NCBI RefSeq assembly: GCF_036588685.1
Contig: NC_086374.1
Span: 22,126,886 to 22,190,885 of the forward strand
DNA from: Mytilus trossulus
Taxonomy: Eukaryota; Mollusca; Bivalvia; Mytilida; Mytilidae
Reading direction: 5' to 3'
Length of the DNA stretch: 64,000 bases
Positions 45,286 through 58,600 of the stretch are shown in pieces (position 1 is the first letter of the stretch; each line of letters starts with the position of its first letter). The notes under the pieces are model-generated. The model saw only the letters and a list, made by a program, of their open reading frames with translations, ran no database searches and had not been told where the DNA came from. Position numbers and translations under genes: made by a program.

Positions 45286-47880
45286 TGGTGGATGTGTACG
45301 GATTGAGTGTTTAGTCTTAGAGGCATGACTTTTTTTATTAGTTGTTAGTGGCTTTGAACTAGCTGTCAGATAACTGCGAGTACTCTCAGATCTGTTCATT
45401 GTGTCTTTTTGTGTCGGGATGTATAAGTACCCGGCCACGTCCACTTGTATTTTTTGTCTATCTGATGAGTTAAGCCTTTTTCAACTGATTTTTATAGTTC
45501 GTACTTATGTTGTACTGTTATACCACTGTCCCAGGTTAGGGGGAGGGTTGGGATCCCGCTAACATGTTTAACCCCGCCACATTATTTATGTATGTGCCTG
45601 TCCCAAGTTAGGAGCCTGTAATTCAGTGGTTGTCGTTTGTTTATGTGTTACATATTTGTTTTTCGTTCATTTTTTTACATAAATGAGGCCGTTAGTTTTC
45701 TCGTTTGAATTGTTTTACAAAAAAAAAGTTGTCTAATCGGGGCCTTTTATAGCTGACTGTGCGGTATGGGCGTTGCTCATTGTTGAAGGCCGCACGGTGA
45801 CCTATAGTTGTTAATGTTTGTGTCATTTTGGTCTTTTGTGGATAGTTGTCTCATTGGCAATAATACCACATCTTCTTTTTTATATTAAAGACAATAAAAG
45901 TTACCATATTTTTGTAGAGATTATTGCCGTTAAACTGGATCGTTGGCTCAGAAAATCTTTTGAAATACATATTAGTTTGTGAGTTACCTCACCCGGTTTA
46001 CACGACAATACCTACTAAGTATAATGATTTTGTGCTTATATTTGTACAGGGATAGGACGTCTCTAATGTAATATCTGTTTGTGTCAAATACCTTTTATTA
46101 AATTTGCAAATAATATAAAGTGATTGTTGCCAAGTTTGTTTAACGCGAAATATTAGACAAATAGATAAGAAGTTATTAATAATCAATTGCAGACATTATA
46201 TTTTAAGTGATATAGTGACAATATGTTTATACGTCTATCTAACCTTTTACATTTCTTTGTGAATACTATTATTCAATTCTATTGTTAAATATATTTTTTA
46301 TATGTGTCGTAATTGAAACATCCTCTAGTTAACTAATTCCATAAATTCATGATACTAGTAACGTGATTATCACGAATTTAATCTGTCATAACCATTTCTA
46401 TGTCATTGGGTCTCTTGTGAAGAGTTGTCTCATTGGCAATAATACCACATCTTCTTTTATTTTTATATTAGATACAATTTAGCGAAAATGAAAATAGGAA
46501 ATGTGTTAACAAGACAACAACCTGATTTAAGAACATAAATCAACTCGAAGCCACCAATGAATCTTCAACACAGATTCAAAAATCCCGCACCCAGAGCTGT
46601 GTTTCAGTTGGGCCTTAAACAAAAGTGTTTTAGTTCGGTGGAAATGGACGTTTCCGTTCATAGTTTTTAATTCATACATAAATTATGCCGTCGGTATTTC
46701 GTTTGAAATGTTAAGCATAAAATTATCATCACTGTTATTTCATGTACTTCAATCTTGATGGTAAAACACAGTATTTTCAGGGGGGTAAATTCAAAGGAAA
46801 GGCCTAAAAAAAATTAAGAAAAAATATATTGAAATTAAAGGGAACTAGCAATAAAACGGATCGGTATGACAAATGTAAACCAATTAAGAATAGAAAAAAA
46901 TAACAGCCTACTACAAAAATGAACAAAAAATAATTATGACAAGCAACAACCAACGGCAACCAGTTCAGGGTTGGGGGGCAAGACAGGCACATAACATTAT
47001 CGTTAATAACATGTTTCTGTGTTCGATCCTGCTATTTCTAAAAATCAATATGGAAATCTTACTCTAGAGCAGTTCAATATATAGAAGTTTTCACAGCTTA
47101 GGGCAAACAAAACATACAGCAATAACGTTTTGGCGAGTTTGTTATTTTTGAGTAAATCTAAAGTATATTTAGGTGCATACACTTTACTTGCAAAGAACTG
47201 TTGAATAAAACCTTTTACTAATGGTGTAACGTGCGAGTTCAGTCTTAATTAACAGTACAAGCTTTTTGTCAATAGGTTTCTTAAAATAGAAGTTGAACAT
47301 TTTTTTTACAGAAGCTAATGGTTAATTATGATAACAGTTTAAAGTTCCTCTGCATGTGACATACTTAATTCTATTAAATTGAAATTACAGAATATAATTG
47401 TTTATGGAAATGGTTTGTAGCTAGCTGATATATAAAATAATCGCTAGGTGGTAAAATATAAGGAAAACTAATAATTTTCTGCAGCTCTAACATGTATATT
47501 CATTTATATAGAAATAAGAACGTTACAGGAAATCACAAACTAAAAGTAAGATAAGAATGACAATTGTATCACCAATTGAACAAAGACGAAAGATAAAACT
47601 TTAATAAAACAGCACAGAATCATCCATTTTAAAGACAGTCAGACAGCATATTGACTAACAAAAAAAATTGGGGCAACATCAAACACACCTTTAAAACTAT
47701 ATTCTTATATGGCGAAAACTAAACATTTATCAAACGATCCCTACCAAATACCGTGTTGATATAAGCAAATCTGGAAGGGTCAGCACTTTCAAATTCACAA
47801 ATGTCATTATGTTTTTTTTTAACATGAATCGGCATTCCTTTAACAACCAACAATGCTCCTCTTCTTGTCGACTTGTTTCG
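45286..47880 (+). repeat. Diverged tandem duplication, copy 1
   Basis: It aligns in order with 49125-51475: TTAGTCTTAGAGGCATGA, CCACGTCCACTTGTATTT, CACAGCTTAGGGCAAACAAA, GGTTAATTATGATAACA and AGTCAGACAGCATATTGACT all recur. It includes family A and C pieces (45520-45890, 46400-46700). The minus ORF 47937-47719 (...ALLVVKGMPIHVKKK...) has a counterpart at 51340-51475 broken by stops, so I do not call it a gene. Confidence 0.7.
45520..45890 (+). repeat. Dispersed repeat family C, full-length copy
   Basis: CTGTCCCAGGTTAGGGGGAG, then TTTTATAGCTGACTGTGCGG, then TTGAAGGCCGCACGGTGACC, ending TCTCATTGGCAATAATACCA then CATCTTCTTTTTT. Other copies are at 49370-49765 and 59600-59970. Its beginning overlaps family A wording (AACATGTTTAACCCCGCCAC). 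Confidence 0.75.
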
Positions 47881-48246
47881 TGAAAACGAATTTCCGGCAT
47901 TAGCTTTAACAGTTTTTCTGTTATTCGTGATGACCAATTAGATATTTTTTTTGTAATTCCTAATACGGGATTAAAACTTGTGATAAGGGATTAAAACTGG
48001 TGATAACGGACTGTTATCAGAATAACGAATTTTATTAATCGTGATTACGAATTGAATAATAAAATTAACGGTTCCAATGTTCTTGCACCAGATGCGCATT
48101 TCGACAATACATGTCTCTTCAGTGATGCTATAAATCGTGATTACGAATTGTATAAATCGTTATAAATGAATTAAATCCAGTATTACGAATTAAAAAAAGT
48201 TGTTGATAAGGAATTAAACCCGTTTTAATGAATAAACTATATAAAA
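47881..48246. other. Spacer between duplicated segments; loose ATTACGAATT words
   Basis: Degenerate repeats such as GTGATTACGAATTG and GTGATAACGGA recur at 47925-48240. There is no gene. Confidence 0.45.
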
Positions 48247-48685
48247 ACTAGGTTTGGTATGCCACAAAACCAGGTTCAACCCACCATTTTTATCTTTAAA
48301 AATGTCCTGTACAAAGTCAGGAAAATGGCCATTGATATATCATAGTTTCTGTGTGTGTAACATTTTAACGTCGTGTTTCCGTTGTGTCGGTTTTTTTTCT
48401 TACATTTGATTGTGAATTCACATTACTATAAGACGTGGCACAGTACTTTTCTATCCCAATTTCATGTATTTGGTTTTGATGTTATATTTGTTATTCTCAT
48501 CGGATTTTGTCTAATGCTTAGACCGTTTCTGTGTGTGTTAAATTTTAATGTTGTGTCGTTGTTCTCCTCTTTTATTTAATGCGTTTCCCTCAGTTTTAGT
48601 TTGTTACCCCAATTTTGTTTTTTTGTCCATAGATTTACGAGTTTTGAACAGCGGTATACTACTGTTGCCTTTATTCAATCCCATA
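48247..48685 (+). repeat. Dispersed repeat family B, full-length copy
   Basis: It aligns with 27240-27675 from GGTTTGGTATGCCACAAAAC to GCGGTATACTACTGTTGCCT. The plus ORF at 48373-48579 lies inside and is not a gene. Confidence 0.75.
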
Positions 48686-49124
48686 AATTCATGATAACGA
48701 GATTATCACGAATTTAATCTGTCATAAAGAATCGACAATTGATATATAACGATTTCAAATCATAAATTTGAATTTAAATTATATTTTAGGTAGGTACTAG
48801 ATGGTCTTCCGCAAATATGTCTATTAATATTATATGTTATTCAGGTCTCAGACAGGGTATATACTGTGACATTCCCGGCTAAGAGTTTATATCCCCTGAG
48901 CATTCTGTTTCTTGTGTTTTAAATTATGAAAGCAATTAAAATGAATATATGTCGATACCTATAGTTTTCATTTGATTTTGCAATGTGATTCGGGACTTTC
49001 CGATTGAATTTTTCTCGGAGTTCAGTATTTTGTGATTTTACTTTTTTTGGCATTGCACATTCCCTTATTTTGGCCTTGTACAAGGTCAAGTTTTTCCTCT
49101 GACTGTTAAGATTATAAATCCTTT

Positions 49125-51475
49125 CGATGTTGGATTTGTACGGAATAATGTTTTAGTCTTAGATGCATGATTTTTTTTAATAAGTTGATATTGACTTTGA
49201 ACTAACTGTAAGTACTCTCAGATCTAGATCTGCACTTAGTGTCTTTTAGTTGTTGGGATGTAGAAGTACTCGATCACGTCCACTTGTATTTGTATTTTAT
49301 CCATCTGATGAGTAATTAAGCCTTTTTCAACTGATTTTTATAGTTCGTTCTTATGTTGTACTGTTACACTACTGTCCCAGGTTAGGGGGAGGGTTGGTAT
49401 CCCACTAGCATGTTTAACCCCACCACATTATGTATGTATGTGCCTATCCCAATTCAGTAGACTGTAATTAAGTGGTTGATGTTTGTTTATCTGTTACATA
49501 TTTGATTTTCGTTAAAGAAAAATACATTTTCTCGTTTGAATTGTTTTCCATTACAACAAATGGAAGTTTTTAACGACCTTGACTCGCTATACAGCCCTTG
49601 CACGGTCGGTTTACATTGTCAATTCATGGTCTTTTATAACTGACTATGCGGTATTGGCTTTGCTCATTGTTGAAGGCCATACGGTGACCTATAGTTGTTA
49701 ATTTCTATGTCATTAATTCGGTCTTCAATAGAGTCTTTTCTCATTGGCAATACTACCACATTATATTAGATACAATTTAGCGAGAAAAAAGGGGGAATGT
49801 GTTAACAGACAACAACCTAACTAAAGAAATAAAACAGCTCAAATCCATCAATGGGTCTTCGACACATAAAGAAACAGACTTGGGCTTCAGTTGGGCATTG
49901 AACAAAAGTGTACTAGTTCGGTGAAAATGGACGTTTTCATTTATAGTTTTAATTTATACACACATTTACTAAGTTTACAGCTTTATATGTGTTTCTCTTG
50001 GATTCATTTGCCAAATTGTTCATACGTCATTCAATTCAAATCTGTGTTCGCGACTTCACTGTAATTTCATGTGCCTCAATTTACATTGTAAATATCTCAA
50101 TTTAAAGTATCATATGCAACGCGATGTTGTTTATCACACACAGTATTTTCAGTTCATGCCATTTTAACCAAATTTGAGTTAATGGTTCTGATTCCCTTCA
50201 CTCCCTTATCCTCTATTTTTATTTTATCCGATAAAAGATATATTTAGTTCATTTCAGTTATTTCAACGCTGTATACAATGACAAGATATAGTATTACTGC
50301 CAATGAGACAACACTCGTAAAGACCAAGAACATCGAAGGACAAAGCATGAATAATTACAGGTCACCCTATTGAATTTGATGATTCGCAAAAGAAAAACAC
50401 ATAACATGTAGTAAGCAATAAAACGGCTCGGTATGACAAATGTAAACCAATTAAGAATAGGAAAAATAACAATCTGGTACATACTACATAAACGAACAAA
50501 AGGTCATTGTGTCAAGCAGCAACCAACGACAATTAGTTCAGGGTTCGGGCGTATGATAGGCACACATAACTTGAGTTTATAACATGTTTGTGTGCTGAAC
50601 TCAGCTGGTATTAGAAAAATCGATATGGAAATCATGCTCGAGAGTAATTCAACTTTGATAAAAATTCACAGCTTAGGGTAAACATAACATACAGTAATAG
50701 CTTTTTAGAGATTCTTTTTAGTGTGATGCTAAAGGATATTTAGGAACATACACTTTACTTGCAGAGACGTATTGATTAAAAGCCTTTTATAAAAGCTGTA
50801 AAGTGCGTGTTTCAGTACAAGCTTTTGTCATTGTGTTTCTTGAAATATAAGTTGTACAATTTTTTCTACAGAAGTTAATGGTTAATTATGATAACACTAT
50901 TAAATTCCTCTGCATGTGACATACTTAATTCTTTTAAATTGAATTACAGAAAATAAGTTTAATGGAAAGGTTTTTAGCTAGCTGATATATAAAATAATTG
51001 CTAAGTGGTAAAATAAAAAGAAAATCTAATAATTTTCTTCAGCTCAAATATGTATCTTATTCATTTATATAGAAATAAGAAAGTAACGGGGGATCACAAA
51101 CTAAAAGTTCGATAAGAATGACAATTGCATCACCAATTAAAAAAAAAAAAAAAACTTTGATAAAAAGAGCACACAATCATCAACTAAATAAAGTCAGACA
51201 GCATATTGACTAAAGAAAGTAATGGGAGAAAAACATCAAACAAACGTTACATTCTTATGGAGATAACTAAACATTGTTTTTTGTCCATGGATTTATGAGT
51301 TTTGAACAACGGTATACTACTGTTGCCTTTATTTATCTAACGATTCCTACCGACAACCGTGTCGATATTAGCAACTCCGGGAGGGTAAGCACTTTCAATT
51401 TCACAAATACCATCATGTATTTCAACAAAAAATCGGCATCCCTATAAGAACCAACAATGTTCCTCTTCTTGTCTT
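49125..51475 (+). repeat. Diverged tandem duplication, copy 2
   Basis: Counterpart of 45286-47880. A family B tail of about 55 bp (51280-51335) is inserted here between AACTAAACATTG and TATCTAACGATTCC; copy 1 reads through this point without it. Confidence 0.7.
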
Positions 51476-52395
51476 ATTATTCCTTTATTCATATGGGGCA
51501 AATTCCATTCAAGCGCATCTCAGAAAAAAAAACTATGAAAGAAGCTAGCATATTTGCATTAACTTGATGTAATGGTACATATATGATGTCCTCTCGCTAA
51601 TTAATTCAAGGTTTGATGACTTTTCATCTATCCCATCAAACTTCAAATACATAATACCAGATAAATCCAGTCTTTCTCATAACTTGACTTATTACTAGAA
51701 ATTGACAAGGGGTCCAACTTGCTTGAGAACAAGACTTTACGACAAAAGCGATAGGTGCCACATACGGATCAGGAACTGCCTATGCTTTCAGAGGCACCTA
51801 CGTTTTGATGTGGGTTTTTGTTGTTCGATCAGTCCTGTGTTTTCTATGGAGTATTGTCTAGCCTTTTTGTCATTTTTTTTCATGTCACTGCCTTTTTTCT
51901 CCGTTTTATGAATTTGGAATGTCCCTTCGCCATTTTTTACTCTTTTTTGTAAATCACACATTTTTTTTTAAAATCACACAGGACTATTGATATTTCTCGC
52001 CTAATCCTATTAGAGTAAGACATCTTTGAATTTATACATAATCTAAATTGTTTAAGTAAACCCTTATACATGACTTGATTCTAAAATCCAAAACTGAAAC
52101 ATTTTTGCTAGTCAATTGGTAAAAACAAAATCCTCCTTACCAGCAAAAACAACTAGGGCTTCGAAATAACAACTCCATCAGTGTCAGTGGGTATTTAATT
52201 GAAATTGTGATTATGCACTTGTAAACGCTATACAAGATTCAGTGCATGTATAAGCTTTTTTATATATCACAAAATAAAACGTGGCTACTAAAAAATTATT
52301 ATGTGGTAATATTCATGTTATTTTAATTTAAATTTAATTCCCTTAGCACTATCGATGAGTTTTGAAGACACATGCGTAATGGAGAGCAATATTTT
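51476..52395. other. Intergenic, 3' flank of the arylsulfatase gene
   Basis: No gene is supported; the plus ORF at 51702-51911 has no domain. On the minus strand ATTAAA variants at 52322-52338, 60-70 bases past the stop, could serve as a poly(A) signal. Confidence 0.4.
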
Positions 52396-52661
52396 TTAAC
52401 GCCATGGTCCCCAGAAACCACCACGTAGTTCAGGATTTGCCTGTGGATCACTCCCAGGAAATCTAACTGGTACTGAAGATTTGTCATACTCTGCCAGCAA
52501 ATCTAACATCTCCTTTACTATTTGTGGACGGCTTGCTGATAAATCTGTTGTCTCTAAAGGATCGTCTCTTATATTAAACAACCAAAAGTTTTTCTTTCTT
52601 GGTTCTTTCGGTGTTGTTCTTGCCAAACCCGTTCTCGGGTTTGGGTTATAATGTTTGTACC
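52396..52661 (-). CDS. Arylsulfatase exon 8 (C-terminus)
   Basis: The acceptor TATTAAG precedes 52661. It encodes residues 401-487, [11 protein letters not shown] through [18 protein letters not shown] to GGFWGPWR and TAA. The LFNIxDDPxE motif is typical near sulfatase C-termini. Confidence 0.92.
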
Positions 52662-55600
52662 CTTAATAAAAAATAGATTATGATATTAAATGCAGTAACT
52701 TCGTAATAATATTGTTTCTACTTGTTCTTTATAAACCTATATACTTACCCAACGACATTAATCTAATATTTACGAAAATATGCCGTATACATCAATTAGG
52801 CAACAACATCCAAATGAACTTCAATGTGTTGAACCAATGTGTATTGGTGACAGTGCTTCCATATTTTTTCTGCAGCTAGAGTTTAAGAGAAAGAGAGAGA
52901 CAGAAAAGCCGCGCTTTGCATACGAAAAAAAACATATAAAACTACAGGTAAACATTGTTTTCTTTATTGTTTCCGCTAAATTATACGGAGTTTCTTTATC
53001 AAGGGTGTAATATACCACCATTGATTTCCCCTATTAGTCTTTTTTTCTTTAATTTTTCACTTTTCAAAAAAATGTGCAGAATTTATCTATGTTTCAAATA
53101 AAGAAATACTTGGCATGAGTAAAATTTTATCCTGTTCAGTACTATAGAAAAGATTTCACATAACATTTCATTGCATATAAGAAAATAACCATCATTGGAA
53201 GTTAACCAATCAAATTGTTACCCTTATTTTATCTGTGTACAAGGTTAAGTCACCATATAACATCAAGATTACAAAATATTTTAAAGAAATCCCAAATAAA
53301 AAATAATGGTGTTTTGAAATACCCAACACACATTTTTATGACACAGAAATTTTTACTGCAATATAATGTAATATTAATAACATTCAACTGTCCAATTCAA
53401 GGAAATATTGTTTTCGACATACTTTCGTACAACCGGATGTGACGTACCATGATTTGGTGGTATTACACCTCAAGGTAATTACTAGGACATAGTTCTTTAA
53501 AATATTTACCAGGTTTTCCAGTCAGAAGTTTGTAATCTTTATATCGAATAGCAGCATGTTTCGTAGTATCAAAACTACTATTAAACAATGGTCTGCCAAA
53601 CCGACGCGCTAAAGGATCAATACCATGAAGAATGATTTCTCTGGGGCTCTTCTCTCTACCACTTATATATTCAATCAAAAATAAAAAAAATAAAAATACA
53701 TGTATGTATTATGTTAAACTTACCAAAATATAATAATATTTAAAACATGCAATACCATAACATTTGTTTAATATCAAGCACTTCAAAATCAACATTGAAA
53801 GAAAATACAACACAAACACAAAAAAGAGAAGTAAAAAACAGTGAAAATATCTCGAGACTCGTGTTGCCGTTCTTGCTCATTTCGCATGCAAGCTTACTAT
53901 TTTTTTCAAATTCTATATAAAAAACTACATGTATAAAATATATAGTAATATTTTATTTTGATTTCTTTAGTCTCTCATAATCCTTTATAGAATGGCACTT
54001 GTATTTTAATTTATAAAATTAATGTTTTATTTAATTTAAATGTATATATCATTTGTATATTATGATGATTGTTTTATGTACATGATGTAGCACAAGCGGC
54101 GAGACTTCAATTAAATACTGAATCTGTATCTTGAATATGTTAAACGCAATAGGACTCCAAAAGAAGACATGAGGACATGAACAAAGGAAGTTTACAAAGC
54201 CTTGATTTCAATTGATTTTTTGTTTATATGAATGGAAGAAAGCTTTACGCTTGATCCCAATCGTTATCTTTACGCCATTTAGTTGAATACAGAATACTGA
54301 CATACCTTATCGCATTCCACACATCAAAACCGTCGAGAGGTTTTACCCCTTCAAAGTTCCCTTGAGCCTGATTTACTAGTGTTGGAAACCAGTCAGTAAC
54401 ATGCATTAGTTCTCGAGACACTGTCCCTTTATTTCTTACTTGTCCGCCACACACAAATCCTACTCCACGAATTCCTCCTTCAAAATTACCTCCTTTATTT
54501 CCCCTCAATGGATAATTATTACCACCTCTACTGATTTGACCACCATTATCTTGAAAGAATAATTATTTAATAAAGTGGGGTCTGTCAGTACAAGCCAACT
54601 ACAAGACACAAAAGATCAAATATTGAATTGTGTTATGCTTGAAATGGTATAGAAGATATAGTAATGTTACTTATCTTACCTCCTATACATTTCTAGGAAT
54701 ATGATTGGTTAAAAGCGACCTCGTGGAGACCGTGTATATTCAATATTAGGTTAGTAGGGAGGCGGGGCTTATTTCAATATTAGGTTAGTAGTGAATTTGC
54801 GACTTAGGCACTGTTTGATTATTTCAAATATTGAAAGTTCTTTTTAATATTGTTTTATCAAGGTTGTTTATTATAAATATCTATCGTTTACATTATTTTT
54901 TTTAGTGCATATCAATTGAAGAAGGTTCTTAAAATTGAACACCTGAACACTTTAATACAGAAATAAGGAGATGTGTTATAAAAGCAAATAAGACAACTTT
55001 AGTCTAAATTCAACACATAAAGATAGTCGGTAAGATAAATTCGTTACATAGTGTGCTAGTGACCTAATATGATATATACAGGGTAAGTAAATTCCATATG
55101 GGGTTCGAGCTTCGCTCTCACCCCATATGGAATTTACTGACCCTGTATATATCATATTAGGTCACTAACACACTATGTAACTAATAATATCTTATGTAGG
55201 TATTTCCCTATAATTTTCTTCATTTAAGTTCATGATTTTTTGTAAGAAACCTAGATTTTTAAGCTAAGGACAGAAAGTAACCTAACACAAATAATGCAGA
55301 CGTAATATGAAGAGTCAAATTTACATATATTGCAAAAATGGTGATATGTGAAATCCGTACTAAACAGAAATAGTATCCTCATAATGAAATATTTATTCGT
55401 GAATTCGACTACGTAGCTTACATGTATATTGCCAACTTTATTTAATTATTAATTTAATAAATTTTGTTGAAAGTGTTATGTATTTTGTTACCAACATAAA
55501 AGTGTAAATTTTCAATATAAGAATCAATGAAATTGAAAGTTTAGTCTCATAAGATTAACATTTTTTTTCTGACAAAGGCTAACAGGCTTATTTAAAAGCC

Positions 55601-58600
55601 AAATTTTGCTTGGATTATTTTATTGAAAATATTCGGACACATGTACTTTTGCAATAAATTTAGCAATTAAGCTGTGCTGTAAAATTCATTTCGAAATAGA
55701 AGTCTACAATATGTGTTGTTTTTGTCAGTTGCAATTGTAAATTAAATCAGGGGTTAATATGTCATTTTACTGTGAGAAGCTGGAAATCATTGTAATTATG
55801 TGTCAAATCTGTTGAGAGCTTTAACAGAATGGCCTTACCTGTTGAAAAGATAAAGATAGTATTCTCCCAGAGTCCCTTTCTTTTTAGGGCTCTCGTTATG
55901 TTACCAACACCTTCGTCTAACGCAGAAACCATTCCTTTTAAAAGAAAAAAATGTCAATTGAACATAATTGTAATAATCAACATCTGTGTGTTGCATGTCG
56001 AACAATCAATTAATCATTAATTCATTCGTTACTCCTGACCTTTTTCGCTACGAGGTAATAATAAAAAGGTCCTGAAATTGTTTTACAAATGTTGTGTATT
56101 TTGATTAATATTTATGCATTATGTGATTAGGTTTATATAGGACAATAACGCAAACGTGTGTGCAAATGTTTTACACAAGGTTACATACTGTTTATTTGAA
56201 TCATATATCATTCCTTTCATAGTATCAAAAACATGTTGATAGACCAAGATTTGAAGCATCTACATCATGTAGAGCAAACAATGTTTATTTGAACAAACTT
56301 CGAACGCACGACATGATTGTTTAAACTGTTGCTCTATTTAAGTACATGTATTTGGATACTGAATCTTGCCATGCAGTAAGTTTGAGATGCCTATATTGTG
56401 TTTCAGTGAAGGTATCATACGTTCACTCATACATGACGAAATGACGTATTACTCATACGTTAACGCATACATAACGAAAGAACCCTTTATCGACTATTGG
56501 CTAGCTTTATTTTTTTTTAATATGGAATCAATTTAAATTCATCGTACAATACCATTGCCTATATATAATGTCATTAAACTTTAAAACTTCAATTGCCAAG
56601 TTAGCTGTCTTATATAGTGGATACGAGAAAACATAATTATGTTTGGGTAACTGTCTTATCTAAGTCGATATGAGAAGATAATTATGTTTGGGTAGCTGTC
56701 TTATCTAAGTGGATATGAGAAAACATAATTATGTTTGGGTAGCTGTCTTATATCTAAGTCGATATGAGAAGATAATTATGTTTTGGTAGCTATCTTATCT
56801 AAGTCGATATGAGAAGATAATTATGTTTGGGTAGCTGTCTTATCTAAGTGGATATGAGAAAACATAATTATGTTTGGGTAGCTGTCTTATATCTAAGTCG
56901 ATATGAGAAGATAATTATGTTTTGGTAGCTATTTTATCTAAGTCGATATGAGAAGATAATTATGTTTGGGTAGCTGTCTTATATAGTGGATATGAGAAAA
57001 CATAATTATGTTTGGGTAACTGTCTTATATCTAAGTCGATATGAGAAGATAATTATGTTTAGGTAGCTGTCTTATATCTAAGTCTATCTGAGAAGATAAT
57101 AATGTTTGGACATCTGTCTTAATATATCTAAGTCGATATGAGAAGATAATTATGTTTGAGTAGCTGTCATATCTAAGTGGGTAACTTTTAGATATCACGA
57201 GCAAACATGTGTTTTGGTAGCTGTCTTAACCTAAGTTGATATCTCATGAGATTGTCTCTTACCTGCATACTGTCGTCGATGTATATCCGGAATAGTATTT
57301 TTGTATGGATGAATATATCTCTTTGGTGCTTGTAGAGGGGAATGAGGAGCTTGGTATGGTACATACATGAACAAAGGCTGCAAATGACAAATTTAAAAAA
57401 AAAAGAATGCAATACTGAATCAGCTATCTGCAATACATATAATAAATTTAAAAAGTAGTTATTACAGGACAGAAAGGATATATATATTCATGAAACAGGT
57501 AAATTCTAACCCACTTTTGTATTCTGCTATCATTCGAAATTAATAAACAATTTATGATACGTTTCCATAAAACAAATTACCTTTTAATTTGTTTGAAATA
57601 TTAATGTATAAAAAGATTCAAATTGTAAACAAATGTCTTTCGTTTTGTTTGTTGTAATTAGTGTGTAAGTATATCAAAAAACTTTTTGTAACGGATAATT
57701 GTTCCGTTATGAAGAAAATAAAAAGTGGTGTGGGGTTTAATTAAAGATATAACTCCAACTTTCCTCTTCTGAAAGCAAAGCATCGTCCTTTTGCAGAATA
57801 GTTTAAGATTTCTAGAAATAAGTAACTTTTGTTTGTATCAAGAAATTTACCTTAGACGATTGGTGACTATTGATGATATCCACAGCTCGTCGTGAAAACA
57901 GAGTTGTCGAATATTCACGATTGGTTCGTATTTGTCGTTCATTTTCCCTAAAATCATCCCCGCACATTCCGCGGTCACAACGTCTGTGATGATAGTGAGA
58001 TTTAGAACCGACCAGAAAACCTGTTTAGAAAAATAACAAACATGATTCGACAGAACTATTAAATTGTTTTTTTCTATAAATTCGTAGATTGCAAAAAATT
58101 CTTCAGTGTTTCTTAACTTATTCAAAGAACGAATTACAAGCAGATTTAAATTTCATAATCATTACCAGGCAACTACATTATTTCATCTTTATGCATGAAA
58201 ATTAAATGACAGAGACTTCAAGGTGGTGTATTTCATATTTATGATTTCTTGTTACCGTAGGAAAAATTTTGACGATATCATTACTCATTGCTAATATTTC
58301 CGTGGTTTTTTTTCAAAGTGGTTGGTCTATTAAATATGCATTATAGAGATGACATATGATTGCCAATGATACAATAAAATTGAGAATGGAAATGGGGAAT
58401 GTATCAAAGAGACAACAACAACCCGACCATAGAAAAACCCCATCACATATAAAAAAAAAAGTTCGTCTATTGGTTAGCTGCATGATTTTTAAATTCATAA
58501 TATTTTTTATATTCATACATGTAGTTTTAATTTTTAAACCTTTAAATTGTTCTTTATGATGTAACTTTGTCTTTGCCTTTTTGATATCGCTTAACTTTAT

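Noticed and set aside
47719..47937. 72-codon minus ORF ending in ESADPSRFAYINTVFGRD
   Set aside because: Its duplicate at 51340-51475 carries stops and frame changes, and no domain is recognised. It may be a repeat-borne fragment.
57188..57433. 81-codon minus ORF overlapping sulfatase exon 4
   Set aside because: It is in a different frame from the sulfatase sequence and has no features.
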